A DNA stretch of 64,000 nt from Parasphingorhabdus sp. SCSIO 66989 (GCF_032852305.1 NZ_CP136594.1:1711501-1775500), one strand, 5' to 3'; numbered from the stretch's first letter, positions 17,409 through 27,310 are shown. The notes: generated from the sequence alone by a model not told the origin. Made by a program: numbers and translations.

Positions 17409-17603
17409 ATCCTCCCCGGAACGGGGAGGGGACCCATCCAACGGATGGGGGAGGGGCACCTTCGGCTCTGTCCCTAGTTCAAAGCTTCCAAGACCTTTCT
17501 TATATCCTTATTGCACCTTGGGTGCACTTGATCCTTATTGGCTATGCGGCCTGTGCCCCTCCACCATGCTGCGCATGGTCCCCCTCCCCGTTCCGGAGAG
17601 GAT
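17409..17603. repeat. 195-bp element with about 50-bp inverted arms between atpF and uvrC
   Basis: The left arm (17409-17460) starts ATCCTCCCCGGAACGGGGAG. The right arm read in reverse complement starts ATCCTCTCCGGAACGGGGAG. Both continue to an inner ATGG palindrome and end GGAGGGGCAC, agreeing at roughly 80% of positions. Each arm contains two smaller hairpins. Between the arms lie about 90 bases of ordinary sequence with no gene. It belongs to the same broad C-run/G-run class as 2313-2411 and 14575-14714 but has different cores. Confidence 0.8.
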
Positions 17604-17645
17604 TTATAGGACCAACTTTAAAATCCCCATAAAAACGCCCATAAC

Positions 17646-19598
17646 ATGGGCATGACCAGCAGCGGCGATAGTCCTTCCGATCACAGCCTTCCCGATGCGC
17701 CCGACCGGTTCCGCGAGGAAAAGGCGACCTATGCGGTGCGCGGTGCGGAGACACCTGATCTGGATCGCGGCGTTGAAGCCATTCGCGCGACGCTGAAAAC
17801 GCTCAAGGCGGAACCCGGTGTCTATCGCATGCTCGATGCCCGCGGCGATGTGCTCTATGTTGGCAAGGCAAGGGCGCTGCGCAATCGGGTAACCAACTAT
17901 ACTCAGGTGACTCGCCTGCCGCGTCGATTACAGCGCATGGTGGCGCAGACCCGCAGCATGACCATCGTCACCACCAATAGCGAGGCCGAAGCGCTGTTGA
18001 TGGAGGCGCAGTTTATCAAGCGCTATCGCCCGCCCTATAATGTGCTGCTGCGCGACGATAAGAGCTTTCCCTATATCCTGTTGCGCGAGGATCATGATTT
18101 TCCGCGCATGTATAAATATCGCGGTGCGCGCAAATATAAGGGCGAATATTTCGGCCCCTTTGCCAGCGCCGGATCAGTGACCGCAACGCTCAATGCGTTG
18201 CAGAAGATGTTCCTGCTGCGCTCCTGCAGCGACAGCTTTTACGCCAATCGCTCGCGGCCCTGTCTGCTCTATCAAATCAAGCGCTGTTCCGCCCCCTGTG
18301 TCGATCGGATCAGCAAGGAGGATTATGCCGGGCTGGTCGATGATGCGCGTAACTTCCTGCATGGCAAATCCACCGATGTGCAGCAGCGACTTGCCGCATC
18401 GATGGAAGAGGCCGCCGAGCAGCTCGATTTCGAGACCGCCGCACGTTACCGCGACCGTCTGCGCGCGCTGACCTTTATTCAGGGTAGCCAAGCGGTGCAG
18501 GCCAAGGGCGTCGCCGATGCCGATGTCTTCGCTATGGCGCAACAGGGCGGCACCGTCTGCATACAAGCGTTCTTTATCCGCGCTAGCCAGAATTGGGGGC
18601 ACCGCAGTTTCTTCCCGGCGCATGTCTCGGGCGTAGAGCCGGAAGAGATTTTGGCCAGCTTTCTGGCGCAATTCTATCAGGAAGTACCGCCGCCCAAGCT
18701 GGTGCTGCTCGACCGCGAGCCACAAGAGGCGGAATTGCTCGCCGAGGCGCTGCAGGTGCGGATGAACACCAAGCTCGATATGGCAGTGCCGCAGCGTGGC
18801 GAGCGCCGCAAGCTGGTGCAACAGGCCGAACGCAACGCCAAGGAAGCACTGCTGCGCCGCGTCGCCGAGTCGAGCAGTCAGGCGAAGAACCTCGATGCTC
18901 TGGGCGAATTTGCCGCGCTCGACAGCCGCCCCGAGCGTATCGAAGTCTACGACAACAGCCATATTCAGGGCAGCCATGCGCTTGGCGCAATGATTGTTGC
19001 CGGGCCTGAGGGCTTCCGCAAAAACGCTTATCGCAAATTCAATATCAAGGATGAGGAAACCGTCCCCGGTGATGATTTTGCGATGATGCGCGAGATGATC
19101 CGGCGTCGCTTTGCCCGGGCGCAACAGGAAGACCCTGACCGGACATCGGGTGACTGGCCCGATCTGTTGCTAATCGATGGCGGCAAGGGGCAGGTGTCTT
19201 CGGTGCAGGAGGTTTTGGAAGAGCTGGGCATTGATGATGTGCCGTTTTTCGGCGTCGCCAAAGGGCCGGACCGCAATGCCGGTCGCGAGGTTTTCTACTT
19301 CCCCGATGGCAGCGACAAGACGCTGCCGGTGAATGACCCGCTGATGTTCTTCATCCAACGCCTGCGTGATGAGTCGCACCGTTTTGCTATCGGTGCACAC
19401 CGCAAGAAGCGAGCTGCGGCGATTGGTGTCAGTCCGCTGGACGAGGTGCCGGGTATCGGCCCGGTGCGCAAAAAGGCGCTGCTGATGCACTTCGGCACCG
19501 CCAAGGCAGTGCGCAACGCCTCCCGCGAAGACCTCGCCCGCGCGCCCGGTGTCTCACAAGCCATGGCCGATGCGGTCTATGATTATTTTCACGGCTAG
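17646..19598 (+). CDS. uvrC: UvrABC excinuclease subunit C
   Basis: A 650-residue nuclease that makes both incisions in nucleotide excision repair after UvrA and UvrB locate damage. An N-terminal GIY-YIG domain is visible (PGVYRMLD and VLYVGKAR, residues about 57-75). A UVR motif (EEAAEQLDFETAARYRDRL) follows near residue 258, then the RNase-H-like C-terminal nuclease with EVYDNSHIQG and LLIDGGKGQ, and tandem helix-hairpin-helix motifs at the end (DEVPGIGPVRKKALL). The start is ATG 17646 or 17652. It is followed by recO after five bases. Confidence 0.96.
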   Translation: MGMTSSGDSPSDHSLPDAPDRFREEKATYAVRGAETPDLDRGVEAIRATLKTLKAEPGVYRMLDARGDVLYVGKARALRNRVTNYTQVTRLPRRLQRMVAQTRSMTIVTTNSEAEALLMEAQFIKRYRPPYNVLLRDDKSFPYILLREDHDFPRMYKYRGARKYKGEYFGPFASAGSVTATLNALQKMFLLRSCSDSFYANRSRPCLLYQIKRCSAPCVDRISKEDYAGLVDDARNFLHGKSTDVQQRLAASMEEAAEQLDFETAARYRDRLRALTFIQGSQAVQAKGVADADVFAMAQQGGTVCIQAFFIRASQNWGHRSFFPAHVSGVEPEEILASFLAQFYQEVPPPKLVLLDREPQEAELLAEALQVRMNTKLDMAVPQRGERRKLVQQAERNAKEALLRRVAESSSQAKNLDALGEFAALDSRPERIEVYDNSHIQGSHALGAMIVAGPEGFRKNAYRKFNIKDEETVPGDDFAMMREMIRRRFARAQQEDPDRTSGDWPDLLLIDGGKGQVSSVQEVLEELGIDDVPFFGVAKGPDRNAGREVFYFPDGSDKTLPVNDPLMFFIQRLRDESHRFAIGAHRKKRAAAIGVSPLDEVPGIGPVRKKALLMHFGTAKAVRNASREDLARAPGVSQAMADAVYDYFHG

Positions 19599-19603
19599 GC
19601 ACA

Positions 19604-20341
19604 ATGGCGACGCTCGACTTCGACCGCGCGATATTGTGCATCAACCGCCGTCATGGCGAGTATGGTGCGGTGGTGCGGGTTTTGACGCCCGATAACGGCC
19701 TGCTCGCAGGCTATGTGCAGGGTGCCAAGTCACGCGAGCGGCGGCCTTTGCTGCAGCCGGGCAATGTGGTTTCAGGGCAGATACGGGGGAGGGTGGCGAC
19801 CCAGCTTCCGGCGATGACGCTTGAACTGGTGCACTCCCGCGCGCCGCATTATGCCGAGCCGCTCAGCGCTGCCGGGATCGAATGGGCCTGTCTGGCGGTG
19901 GGCACGCTGTTGCCCGAAGGACAGAGCTATCCCGCCATCTATAACGGCTTTGATGCGCTGCTGAACGCCATTACCGGGGCACCATCGGCGCGGGGTTGGG
20001 CCGAGGCGCTGATCCGCTTTGAGCTGCTGCTGCTGTCCGAATTGGGGTTCGGGCTTGATCTGGAAACATGCGCTGTCACCGGCGGTCATGAGAATCTCAC
20101 CTATGTCAGCCCGCGCACCGGGCGGGCTGTCAGTGATGAAGGCGCTGTTGGCTATCGCAAGCAATTGCTAACCTTGCCGCCTTTTCTCATCAGCGCCATC
20201 TCAGCCGATAGACAGGGCTTACGCGATGGTCTGGCGCTGACCGGCCATTTTCTCGAACGGTATTTTTTTGCCGATGCGCGAAAAACTCCTATGCAAAGCC
20301 GCGAACGTCTGGTGGAACGTCTTGAAGCGGCGTTCGCCTAA
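19604..20341 (+). CDS. recO: DNA repair protein RecO
   Basis: A 245-residue protein that acts with RecF and RecR to load RecA on gapped DNA. The N-terminal OB-fold region (GEYGAVVRVLTPDNGLLAGYVQGAKS) and the LLLLSELGFGLDLETCAVTG helix typical of RecO are visible. The family zinc-finger cysteines are not conserved beyond C91 and C151, as in many alphaproteobacteria. It lies five bases after uvrC and 18 bases before leuB, giving a compact transcription unit. Confidence 0.9.
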   Translation: MATLDFDRAILCINRRHGEYGAVVRVLTPDNGLLAGYVQGAKSRERRPLLQPGNVVSGQIRGRVATQLPAMTLELVHSRAPHYAEPLSAAGIEWACLAVGTLLPEGQSYPAIYNGFDALLNAITGAPSARGWAEALIRFELLLLSELGFGLDLETCAVTGGHENLTYVSPRTGRAVSDEGAVGYRKQLLTLPPFLISAISADRQGLRDGLALTGHFLERYFFADARKTPMQSRERLVERLEAAFA

Positions 20342-20359
20342 ACAGATACAGGACAGAAT

Positions 20360-21409
20360 ATGCATATAGCGGTGCTTGCCGGGGACGGCATCGGTCAGGA
20401 AATCATGGTGGAGGCGGTGCGGGTGCTGGAGGCGCTCGATCTGCCGGGTCTCAGGCTCGATCATGCCGATGTTGGTGGCGTGGCCTATCGTAAGCATGGC
20501 CATCCTTTGCCACCGGAGACGCTGGACCTCGCCAAGACCGCCGATGCGGTGCTGTTCGGTGCGGTCGGCGACCCCGAACTGGACGGCCTTCGCCGCGAGT
20601 TGCGCGTCGAAAGCGCGATTCTGGGTCTGCGCAAGGAACTACAGCTTTTCGCCAATTTGCGGCCTGCCAATGCTTTTGCCGGGCTGGAAAATCTCTCCGG
20701 CCTGAAACCCGAAATCGCTAGCGCCATTGATCTGCTGATCGTGCGCGAGCTGACCGGTGATGTCTATTTCGGCGAGAAAGGCCAGCGTCAGACGGAGGAT
20801 GGCCTGCGTCAGGGTTATGACGTGATGGCCTATGACGAGAGCGAGATCGCCCGCATTGCCCATGTTGCCTTCAAGGCTGCACAGGGGCGCAAGGGCAAGC
20901 TTTGCTCGGTCGACAAGGCCAATGTGCTGCAGACATCGGTGCTGTGGCGCGCTGTGGTCGAAGAGGTCGCGGCGGAGTATCCCGATGTCGAGCTCAGCCA
21001 TATGTATGTCGACAATGCGGCGATGCAGCTGGTGCGGAATCCGGGGCAGTTTGATGTGATTGTCACCGGCAATCTCTTCGGTGATATCCTCTCCGATCAG
21101 GCGAGCATGTGCGTCGGCTCAATCGGCCTGCTGGCCTCCGCATCGCTGGGTGAGGGAACGAAAGGCCAGTATGAACCCATCCATGGCAGCGCCCCCGATA
21201 TTGCCGGGCAGGGCATTGCCAACCCCATGGCGATGATCCTGTCGGCGGCGATGATGCTGCGCCACAGCTTTGCTGACGAGACCAATGCACAGCGGATCGA
21301 GAAAGCGGTATCGACCGTGCTTGCAGACGGGGTTTTGGGCCATGATCTTGGCGGCTCGGCCTCGACAAGCGCTATCGGCGATGCGGTCGTAGCGGCAGTG
21401 CAGAAGTAG
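20360..21409 (+). CDS. leuB: 3-isopropylmalate dehydrogenase
   Basis: A 349-residue NAD-dependent beta-hydroxyacid dehydrogenase that oxidises 3-isopropylmalate in leucine synthesis. The N-terminus [12 protein letters not shown], the substrate loop [12 protein letters not shown], the signature [13 protein letters not shown] and the NAD-binding [13 protein letters not shown] are visible. Length is typical. LeuC and LeuD are not in the window. metZ follows after 14 bases, so leucine and methionine genes may be co-transcribed. Confidence 0.96.
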   Translation: MHIAVLAGDGIGQEIMVEAVRVLEALDLPGLRLDHADVGGVAYRKHGHPLPPETLDLAKTADAVLFGAVGDPELDGLRRELRVESAILGLRKELQLFANLRPANAFAGLENLSGLKPEIASAIDLLIVRELTGDVYFGEKGQRQTEDGLRQGYDVMAYDESEIARIAHVAFKAAQGRKGKLCSVDKANVLQTSVLWRAVVEEVAAEYPDVELSHMYVDNAAMQLVRNPGQFDVIVTGNLFGDILSDQASMCVGSIGLLASASLGEGTKGQYEPIHGSAPDIAGQGIANPMAMILSAAMMLRHSFADETNAQRIEKAVSTVLADGVLGHDLGGSASTSAIGDAVVAAVQK

Positions 21410-21423
21410 GAAGACTAAGCGGC

Positions 21424-22632
21424 ATGAAACGCAATAGCGGGCAAGACCCCGAAATTACCAAGAACTGGCGCCCGGCCACGCAAGCTATCCGGGGCGGCAC
21501 GGCGCGTAGCGAATATGGCGAGACCTCTGAAGCGCTGTTTCTGACCTCGGGCTATGCCTATGACTGTGCCGAGGATGCAGCGGCACGCTTTGCCGGTGAG
21601 CAGCAGGGCATGACCTATAGCCGGCTGCAGAACCCGACGGTCGAGATGCTCGAGCAGCGGATTGCGCTGATGGAAGGCGCAGAAGCGGCCCGCTGCACCG
21701 CCAGTGGCATGGCGGCGATGACGGCCTCGCTGCTCTGTCAGTTGCAGGCCGGTGATCATGTTGTGGCAAGCCGGGCGCTATTCGGCTCCTGCCGCTGGCT
21801 CACCGATAACCTGCTGCCCAAATTCGGCATCGAAACCACAGTGATTGATGGTCGCGATATCGCCAATTGGGAGGCGGCGACCCGTCCTGAAACCAAGGTG
21901 TTCTTCTTTGAGACGCCAGCCAATCCGACGATGGATATCATTGATCTAAAAGCGGTGTGCGATCTGGCCAAGCAGCACGGTATAACAACCGTGGTTGATA
22001 ACGCCTTCGCCACCAATGTGCTGCAGCGGCCGATGGAATTTGGTGCCGATGTTGTTGCCTATAGCGCTACCAAGATGATGGACGGGCAGGGCCGTGTACT
22101 CGCCGGGGCGATCTGTGGCACGCGCGAATTTGTCGATGACACGCTATTGCCGTTTCTGCGCAACACAGGGCCGACGCTGAGCGCTTTTAATGCCTGGGTT
22201 GTTCTCAAGGGACTGGAAACGCTGTCATTGCGTATTCACAAGCAGAGCGAAAATGCTGTGAAAGTCGCCAAGTTTCTCGAAAGCCGGGTAGAACGGGTCA
22301 ATTATCCTGGTCTTGAAGGTCATCCACAGCACAATCTGGCGATGGCGCAAATGGACGCGGTCGGGCCGATTTTCTCGCTTTATGTCGGCGGTGGGCGTGA
22401 GCGTGCGCATGGTGTGCTCAACGCGCTTAATCTTATCGATATTTCCAACAATATCGGCGACAGTAGGTCCTTAATGACCCATCCGGCATCGACCACACAT
22501 AGCAGCATGGGCGAGGATGCCCGGCTCGAGGTCGGCATTAGCGAGGACATGCTGCGGATCAATGTCGGGCTGGAAGATGTTGAGGATATTCTTGAAGATT
22601 TGGATCAGGCCCTTTCCAGCGCCGGACTTTAG
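21424..22632 (+). CDS. metZ: O-succinylhomoserine sulfhydrylase
   Basis: A 402-residue PLP enzyme of the cystathionine gamma-synthase family that forms homocysteine from O-succinylhomoserine and sulfide. The PLP lysine is K217 in VAYSATKMMDGQG, with YSRLQNPT near residue 65 and ETPANPTMDIID near residue 163. The N-terminus NWRPATQAIRGGTARSEYGETSEALFLTSG style (two shorter blocks visible) is typical of MetZ rather than MetB or MetY. Substrate preference (succinyl or acetyl) is inferred from family only. Confidence 0.9.
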   Translation: MKRNSGQDPEITKNWRPATQAIRGGTARSEYGETSEALFLTSGYAYDCAEDAAARFAGEQQGMTYSRLQNPTVEMLEQRIALMEGAEAARCTASGMAAMTASLLCQLQAGDHVVASRALFGSCRWLTDNLLPKFGIETTVIDGRDIANWEAATRPETKVFFFETPANPTMDIIDLKAVCDLAKQHGITTVVDNAFATNVLQRPMEFGADVVAYSATKMMDGQGRVLAGAICGTREFVDDTLLPFLRNTGPTLSAFNAWVVLKGLETLSLRIHKQSENAVKVAKFLESRVERVNYPGLEGHPQHNLAMAQMDAVGPIFSLYVGGGRERAHGVLNALNLIDISNNIGDSRSLMTHPASTTHSSMGEDARLEVGISEDMLRINVGLEDVEDILEDLDQALSSAGL

Positions 22633-22671
22633 CGCCATATTGATGGGCGAACCGAGTCTGTTGGAGCCAAA

Positions 22672-23070
22672 ATGCTGAATCTGTTTGATCATGAAGCTGA
22701 AACCGAAGGTGTGGTTGTCCGCGTCGCCGTCAGCTTTTTGCCCGAACAGTCACGTAGCGAGGCCTCACGCTGGTTCTGGGCCTATCATATCCGTATCGAG
22801 AATCATGGCAGCCAACCGGTGAAATTGCTGACTCGCCACTGGCTGATTACCGATGGTCGTGGCGGCCAGCATCATGTCGATGGCGAGGGTGTTGTCGGCG
22901 AGCAACCCTATCTTAAACCCGGTGAGTCGCATGATTATGTCTCGGGCTGTCCGCTCAATACACCGACCGGGCGGATGGAAGGCGTTTTCCGCATGATCCG
23001 CGACGATCAAACGATCATCAATGCGGAAATCCCGCGTTTTCCTCTGGTGGCTCCTGCGGTTGCGCGATGA
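22672..23070 (+). CDS. apaG: ApaG-domain protein
   Basis: A 132-residue beta-sandwich protein. The family core is visible: WFWAYHIRIENHG near residue 35, then LLTRHWLITDGRGG, VVGEQP, LKPGESHDYVSGCPLNTPTG and MEGVFRM. ApaG is linked with cobalt and magnesium phenotypes and diadenosine tetraphosphate genes in enterobacteria, but its biochemical role is unclear. A GGAG site precedes the ATG. The stop overlaps the LysR gene start as ATGA. Confidence 0.93.
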   Translation: MLNLFDHEAETEGVVVRVAVSFLPEQSRSEASRWFWAYHIRIENHGSQPVKLLTRHWLITDGRGGQHHVDGEGVVGEQPYLKPGESHDYVSGCPLNTPTGRMEGVFRMIRDDQTIINAEIPRFPLVAPAVAR

Positions 23071-23894
23071 AACGGACGCATTTGCCGCTCAACGGCCTGC
23101 GCGTTTTTGACGCGGCTGCCCGTCATCTCAGCTTTACCCGCGCCGCCGATGAACTGGCGGTAACCCCTGCCGCTGTCGGCCAGCAGATCCGTGCGCTTGA
23201 GGATATGCTGGGCGTTGTGCTGTTCCGCCGCACGCCCAAGGGCCTCGAACTCACCAATGAGGCGGAAGCCGGTCTGGATTCGCTGCGCGGCGGCTTTCTA
23301 CAGTTCGAGGAATCAGTCCGCGCCATGCAGGCGGGCCAGTCCAGCTATCGCCTGACCATCGCTGTACCTCGTGATTTTGCCGAGAAATGGCTACAGGAGA
23401 GGCTTGTGGCGTTTGCCCAGGCTAATCCTGATATCCGCTATGCGCTGGTCTCGGAGGAGCAGGGGGCGGATTTCACAGAGGCCAATCTCGATGTCGCTAT
23501 CCGGCTTTGCGATGGTCCGGGTGAGCATGAGGGCGTGCAATTGGGCGATGCGCAGTTCGTCTGCGTTGCTGCGCCGGATTATAAGGGCGATGCCAAGATA
23601 AGCTGGCCTGGCGCGCAGCGCGAAGGCAGCCAAACCAAGGCAGATGAGGAGGGAGAGAATATCCCGTTCCTCAAAGTCGCTGATGCCGGTCTTGCGCTGG
23701 AAATGGCGGCGGCGGGGCTGGGTTACGCCACCGTGCCGGTGTTGCTGGCAGATAAGGATCTCGCGGCCGGACGTATCGAGGTTTACGCCAAAGCCCGCCC
23801 ATCACGCCGTGCCTATTGGCTGATCGCGCCCCTGCCACAATGGCGGCAGAAGAAGGTGAAAGCGCTGGTAAAGGCGCTGACGGCCAATTCTTAA
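23067..23894 (+). CDS. LysR-family regulator, GcvA-like
   Basis: A 275-residue transcription factor. The N-terminal winged helix-turn-helix (LNGLRVFDAAARHLSFTRAA, then ELAVTPAAVGQQIRALE) is strongly GcvA-like. A periplasmic-binding-protein-like effector domain follows, somewhat shorter than in GcvA. It is translationally coupled to apaG and its targets cannot be told from position; no divergent gene lies beside it. It converges on the serine hydrolase gene with a shared terminator. Confidence 0.88.
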   Translation: MKRTHLPLNGLRVFDAAARHLSFTRAADELAVTPAAVGQQIRALEDMLGVVLFRRTPKGLELTNEAEAGLDSLRGGFLQFEESVRAMQAGQSSYRLTIAVPRDFAEKWLQERLVAFAQANPDIRYALVSEEQGADFTEANLDVAIRLCDGPGEHEGVQLGDAQFVCVAAPDYKGDAKISWPGAQREGSQTKADEEGENIPFLKVADAGLALEMAAAGLGYATVPVLLADKDLAAGRIEVYAKARPSRRAYWLIAPLPQWRQKKVKALVKALTANS

Positions 23895-23920
23895 CCCCTC
23901 CTCTGAAGAGGAGGGGCTTT
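23895..23920. terminator. Bidirectional terminator between LysR and serine hydrolase genes
   Basis: CCCCTCCTCT and AGAGGAGGGG form a perfect 10-bp stem with a two-base loop centre, followed by CTTT. It lies exactly between two convergent genes, two bases from one stop and two from the other. Confidence 0.8.
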
Positions 23921-23921
23921 A

Positions 23922-25280
23922 CTAGCGCTCGGCCAGAAGATTGATCAATCGTGTCATCAGCGCGATAAATTCGCCTTCATTGACCGGGGTGTTTTTGTCA
24001 TTCCAGTGTGCTGCCACCGCATAGTGCTCGCCTGATCGGGACGTCAGAAGGAAGTTCATTGACATGATCCCGGTCTGCGAACCACCCTTATAGCCAAGAT
24101 AGCGCCAGTTCGCGGCATTCTCCTTACCGATACCCGGATTAAGTGCGAGGATTGTCTTGGTCTCATCGCTGGCCTCACGGCGTAGATAATCCAGCAGCCG
24201 CGCAATATCGGCGGCGCTGGCAAACCAGCCAATGCTGTCGATAGAATAGGGCCTTGCCGTCAGCGCGGCAAAATCGATCCGCTCCAGTGCCAGCGCATCT
24301 TTGTTCAGCTTCAAAAGGCGTTCGCGCCTTGCTGGGTCGCCTGCCAGATATTTTGCCAACAAGGCGGCATTGGCGGGTGTTTTTAGAGCCGAAACTTCAC
24401 GCGTCATCAGAAAGGGTCGCAGCACATATGGATTGCGATGGCCGGTGCGCTGAACCATCGCTGCCAGTCGCTCCTGTCCGATCACCCTGACAAGCGTATC
24501 CGTGGCCGTATTGTCGCTGATAGCGATCATTTGTGTCGCCAGCGTGTGCAAGGTGACCGGGCTGTTTTCAGGCCAATCCTGCATCACGCCTGATGGATGC
24601 GATTTCGGTCCAAGCGTTACAACATCGCTCCAGCGGCGCTCCCCGGCGCGAATAGCGCGGTCAAGTTCGGCGAGGATATAGAGCTTCGCGGTTGAGGCGA
24701 TGGAATAGAGCCCATCCGGATCAATAGCTGCCAGCGGAGCGGCGTTGCGTTGATCAAGCCGCTGGATGATCAGGCCCTGCTTCCCGGGCAGCGCATCTAT
24801 CGCAGCTATGACCTCATTTATGCTCCCAGCGGCGGCCTCAAATCCGGTGATCCGCAGACCAGAGATGCGATAGGGGTAGTTGTCCTCAATATTCAATATG
24901 CCGGTCGCGGTAGTCTCGGAATAGGCAATTTTCAGCGTCGCCGTGGTGCGATTGAGTGTGGTTATCGATAGGATTTGCTGCGGCGGCCCATATTGATCGG
25001 TCATTTGTTTGGTAAAGGCGCGAAACTGCACCGGCGGGATAGCATTGAGGAAATTGGCGTTGAATACCTGCTCCTCAATCGGTTCGCCGCGCAGCAGACG
25101 CAGCACATCATTGGCGCGCTGGGTCAGGGCATTGACAGAGGCCGCATCCTGCCCCCTTTGCTGCGCCAGAGCCGGGGAAGTGAATGATAGGGCGAATGTG
25201 GCCATCAGCACCAGGCCGATGCGCCATAAATGTGTGACGCGATCAGGCGTCGATGGTATCACGGTCCACCTGCGCCGCAT
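23922..25280 (-). CDS. Exported class A beta-lactamase-like serine hydrolase
   Basis: A 452-residue protein with an N-terminal signal peptide ending ALAQ, an extra domain (residues about 45-150, DUF-like beta fold), and a penicillin-recognising hydrolase domain. Active-site motifs are visible: S196-x-x-K199 (STAK), S255-D-N and K398-G-G. An omega-loop glutamate (ExxxN) of true class A beta-lactamases is not clear, so a peptidase or other hydrolase role is equally possible. The first ATG (25280) overlaps the parE end by 38 bases; ATG 25205 would leave only a short signal sequence. Confidence 0.8.
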   Translation of the reverse strand: MRRRWTVIPSTPDRVTHLWRIGLVLMATFALSFTSPALAQQRGQDAASVNALTQRANDVLRLLRGEPIEEQVFNANFLNAIPPVQFRAFTKQMTDQYGPPQQILSITTLNRTTATLKIAYSETTATGILNIEDNYPYRISGLRITGFEAAAGSINEVIAAIDALPGKQGLIIQRLDQRNAAPLAAIDPDGLYSIASTAKLYILAELDRAIRAGERRWSDVVTLGPKSHPSGVMQDWPENSPVTLHTLATQMIAISDNTATDTLVRVIGQERLAAMVQRTGHRNPYVLRPFLMTREVSALKTPANAALLAKYLAGDPARRERLLKLNKDALALERIDFAALTARPYSIDSIGWFASAADIARLLDYLRREASDETKTILALNPGIGKENAANWRYLGYKGGSQTGIMSMNFLLTSRSGEHYAVAAHWNDKNTPVNEGEFIALMTRLINLLAER

Positions 25281-27231
25281 GGTCCTGAATAAACTGAAAG
25301 CGGTGTTCCGGATTGCGGCCCATCAGCCGGTCAATCAGGTCTTTGGTGCTGGCACGATCCTCATATTCGCGCGGCAGTTCGATGCGCAACAGGGTGCGCG
25401 TCGCCGGGTCCATGGTGGTTTCGCGCAGCTGCGCCGGGTTCATCTCGCCCAGACCTTTGAAGCGGCTGACCTCGACCTTTTTGCCTTTGAACAATGTTGC
25501 TTCCAGCTCCTCACGCTGCGCCTCATCCTTGGCATAGGCGCTGGTGCTGCCCGATGAGAGCCGGAAGAGCGGCGGTTGTGCGAGAAACACATGGCCGTTC
25601 TTCACCACGTCGGTCATTTCCTGGAAGAACAGCGTCATCAGCAAGGTCGCGATATGCGCGCCGTCGACATCGGCATCGGTCATGATGATGATCCGGTCAT
25701 AACGCAGATCAGCAGCGTTGCAGTCCTTGCCGGTGCCACATCCCAGTGCCTGTATAAGGTCTGCAATCTCCTGATTGGCAAGGATTTTCGCCTTGGTCGC
25801 CGAGGCGACGTTGAGGATCTTGCCGCGGATCGGCAGGATCGCCTGCGTATCGCGATTGCGGGCCTGTTTGCCCGAGCCGCTGGCGCTGTCGCCCTCGACG
25901 ATAAACAATTCGGTCGGCTCGTCGCCCTTGCCGGTGCAGTCGATCAGCTTGCCCGGCAGGCGCAGCTTGCGTGAGGAAGTTGCGGTTTTGCGCTTGATAT
26001 CGCGTTCCGCCTTGCGCTTGAGCCGCTCCTCCATCCGCTCCATGACCAGACCGAGCAGCGCCTTGCCGCGGTCCATATTGTCGGAAAGGAAATGGTCAAA
26101 ATGGTCGCGCACGGCGTTCTCGACCAGCTTGGCCGCATTGGCTGAGGTCAGCCGGTCCTTGGTCTGGCTCTGAAACTGCGGATCGCGGATAAATACAGAG
26201 AGCATCAGCTCCGCGCCCGACATCATATCATCGGCGACCAGTCCGCTGGCCTTTTTGATGCCCACCAGCTCGCCAAAACTGCGCATGCCTTTGAGCAGAG
26301 CCGCACGCAGGCCATTTTCATGCGTGCCGCCATCGGGCGTCGGGATGGTGTTGCAATACCAGCTATGGCTGCCATCGCTGTAGAGCGGCCAGCCCACCGC
26401 CCATTCAACCCGACCTTCGCCATCGGGAAAGTCCTGTCGGCCATGGAAAAACTCTGCCGTGGCACATTCGCGGCTGCCCAGTTGCTCGCGCAGATGATCA
26501 GCCAGACCACCGGGGAAGCGGAATGTCGCTTCTTCGGGCACATCCTCGCCAGCCAGCGCAGATGCGCATTTCCAACGAATTTCGACACCAGCAAAGAGAT
26601 AGGCCTTGGACCGGGCCAGTTTGAACAGTCGCCTTGGCTTGAACAGCGCCTTTTCGCCAAAAATCTCGGTATCGGGCACAAAGCTGATAGTCGTGCCGCG
26701 ACGGTTGGGCGCGCCGCCGGCTTTTGCCAGAGCGTTTACCGGTTTCCCGCGCGAATAGTCCTGCGCATGCAGCACCTTGTCGCGCGCGACCTCGACCCGC
26801 ATTTCGGACGACAGAGCATTCACCACCGACACGCCGACGCCATGCAAGCCGCCGCTCGTAGCATAGGCCTTGTCGCTGAATTTGCCGCCCGAGTGCAGCG
26901 TAGTCAGGATAACCTCCAGCGCTGACTTGTCGGGGAATTTCGGGTGCGGATCGACCGGGATACCGCGACCATTATCGGCGATGGTCAGCTTATTGCCTTC
27001 ATCCAGCGTAATCTCGATGCGGGTAGCATGGCCGGCCACCGCCTCGTCCATGCTGTTGTCGATAACCTCGGCGGCAAGATGGTGAAGCGCGCGCTCGTCA
27101 ATGCCGCCAATATACATGCCGGGCCGCTTGCGCACGGGCTCCAGCCCCTCCAGCACCTCAATCGCGGAAGCATCATAATCGCTGGACTTGGATTGCGGCG
27201 GTTCTGCGCCTTCAAAGAGATCATCGCTCAT
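25243..27231 (-). CDS. parE: DNA topoisomerase IV subunit B
   Basis: A 662-residue type IIA topoisomerase ATPase subunit that, with ParC, unlinks daughter chromosomes. The GHKL ATPase is at the N-terminus (EVIDNSMDEA; DNGRGIPVDPHP; GGLHGVGVSVVNALS). The TOPRIM metal site is EGDSASGSGKQ with DADVDG. The length of about 660 and the lack of the GyrB insertion favour ParE over GyrB. The start ATG 27231 has AAGGA upstream. A nested palindrome separates it from gcrA. Confidence 0.94.
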   Translation of the reverse strand: MSDDLFEGAEPPQSKSSDYDASAIEVLEGLEPVRKRPGMYIGGIDERALHHLAAEVIDNSMDEAVAGHATRIEITLDEGNKLTIADNGRGIPVDPHPKFPDKSALEVILTTLHSGGKFSDKAYATSGGLHGVGVSVVNALSSEMRVEVARDKVLHAQDYSRGKPVNALAKAGGAPNRRGTTISFVPDTEIFGEKALFKPRRLFKLARSKAYLFAGVEIRWKCASALAGEDVPEEATFRFPGGLADHLREQLGSRECATAEFFHGRQDFPDGEGRVEWAVGWPLYSDGSHSWYCNTIPTPDGGTHENGLRAALLKGMRSFGELVGIKKASGLVADDMMSGAELMLSVFIRDPQFQSQTKDRLTSANAAKLVENAVRDHFDHFLSDNMDRGKALLGLVMERMEERLKRKAERDIKRKTATSSRKLRLPGKLIDCTGKGDEPTELFIVEGDSASGSGKQARNRDTQAILPIRGKILNVASATKAKILANQEIADLIQALGCGTGKDCNAADLRYDRIIIMTDADVDGAHIATLLMTLFFQEMTDVVKNGHVFLAQPPLFRLSSGSTSAYAKDEAQREELEATLFKGKKVEVSRFKGLGEMNPAQLRETTMDPATRTLLRIELPREYEDRASTKDLIDRLMGRNPEHRFQFIQDHAAQVDRDTIDA

Positions 27232-27310
27232 GCGATAATCCTTACCCTGCATAGCGCGCTAGGCAAGGCAATAGGCTGGTATTCTCCACAGCTAGCCCGG
27301 CTATTGCCAC

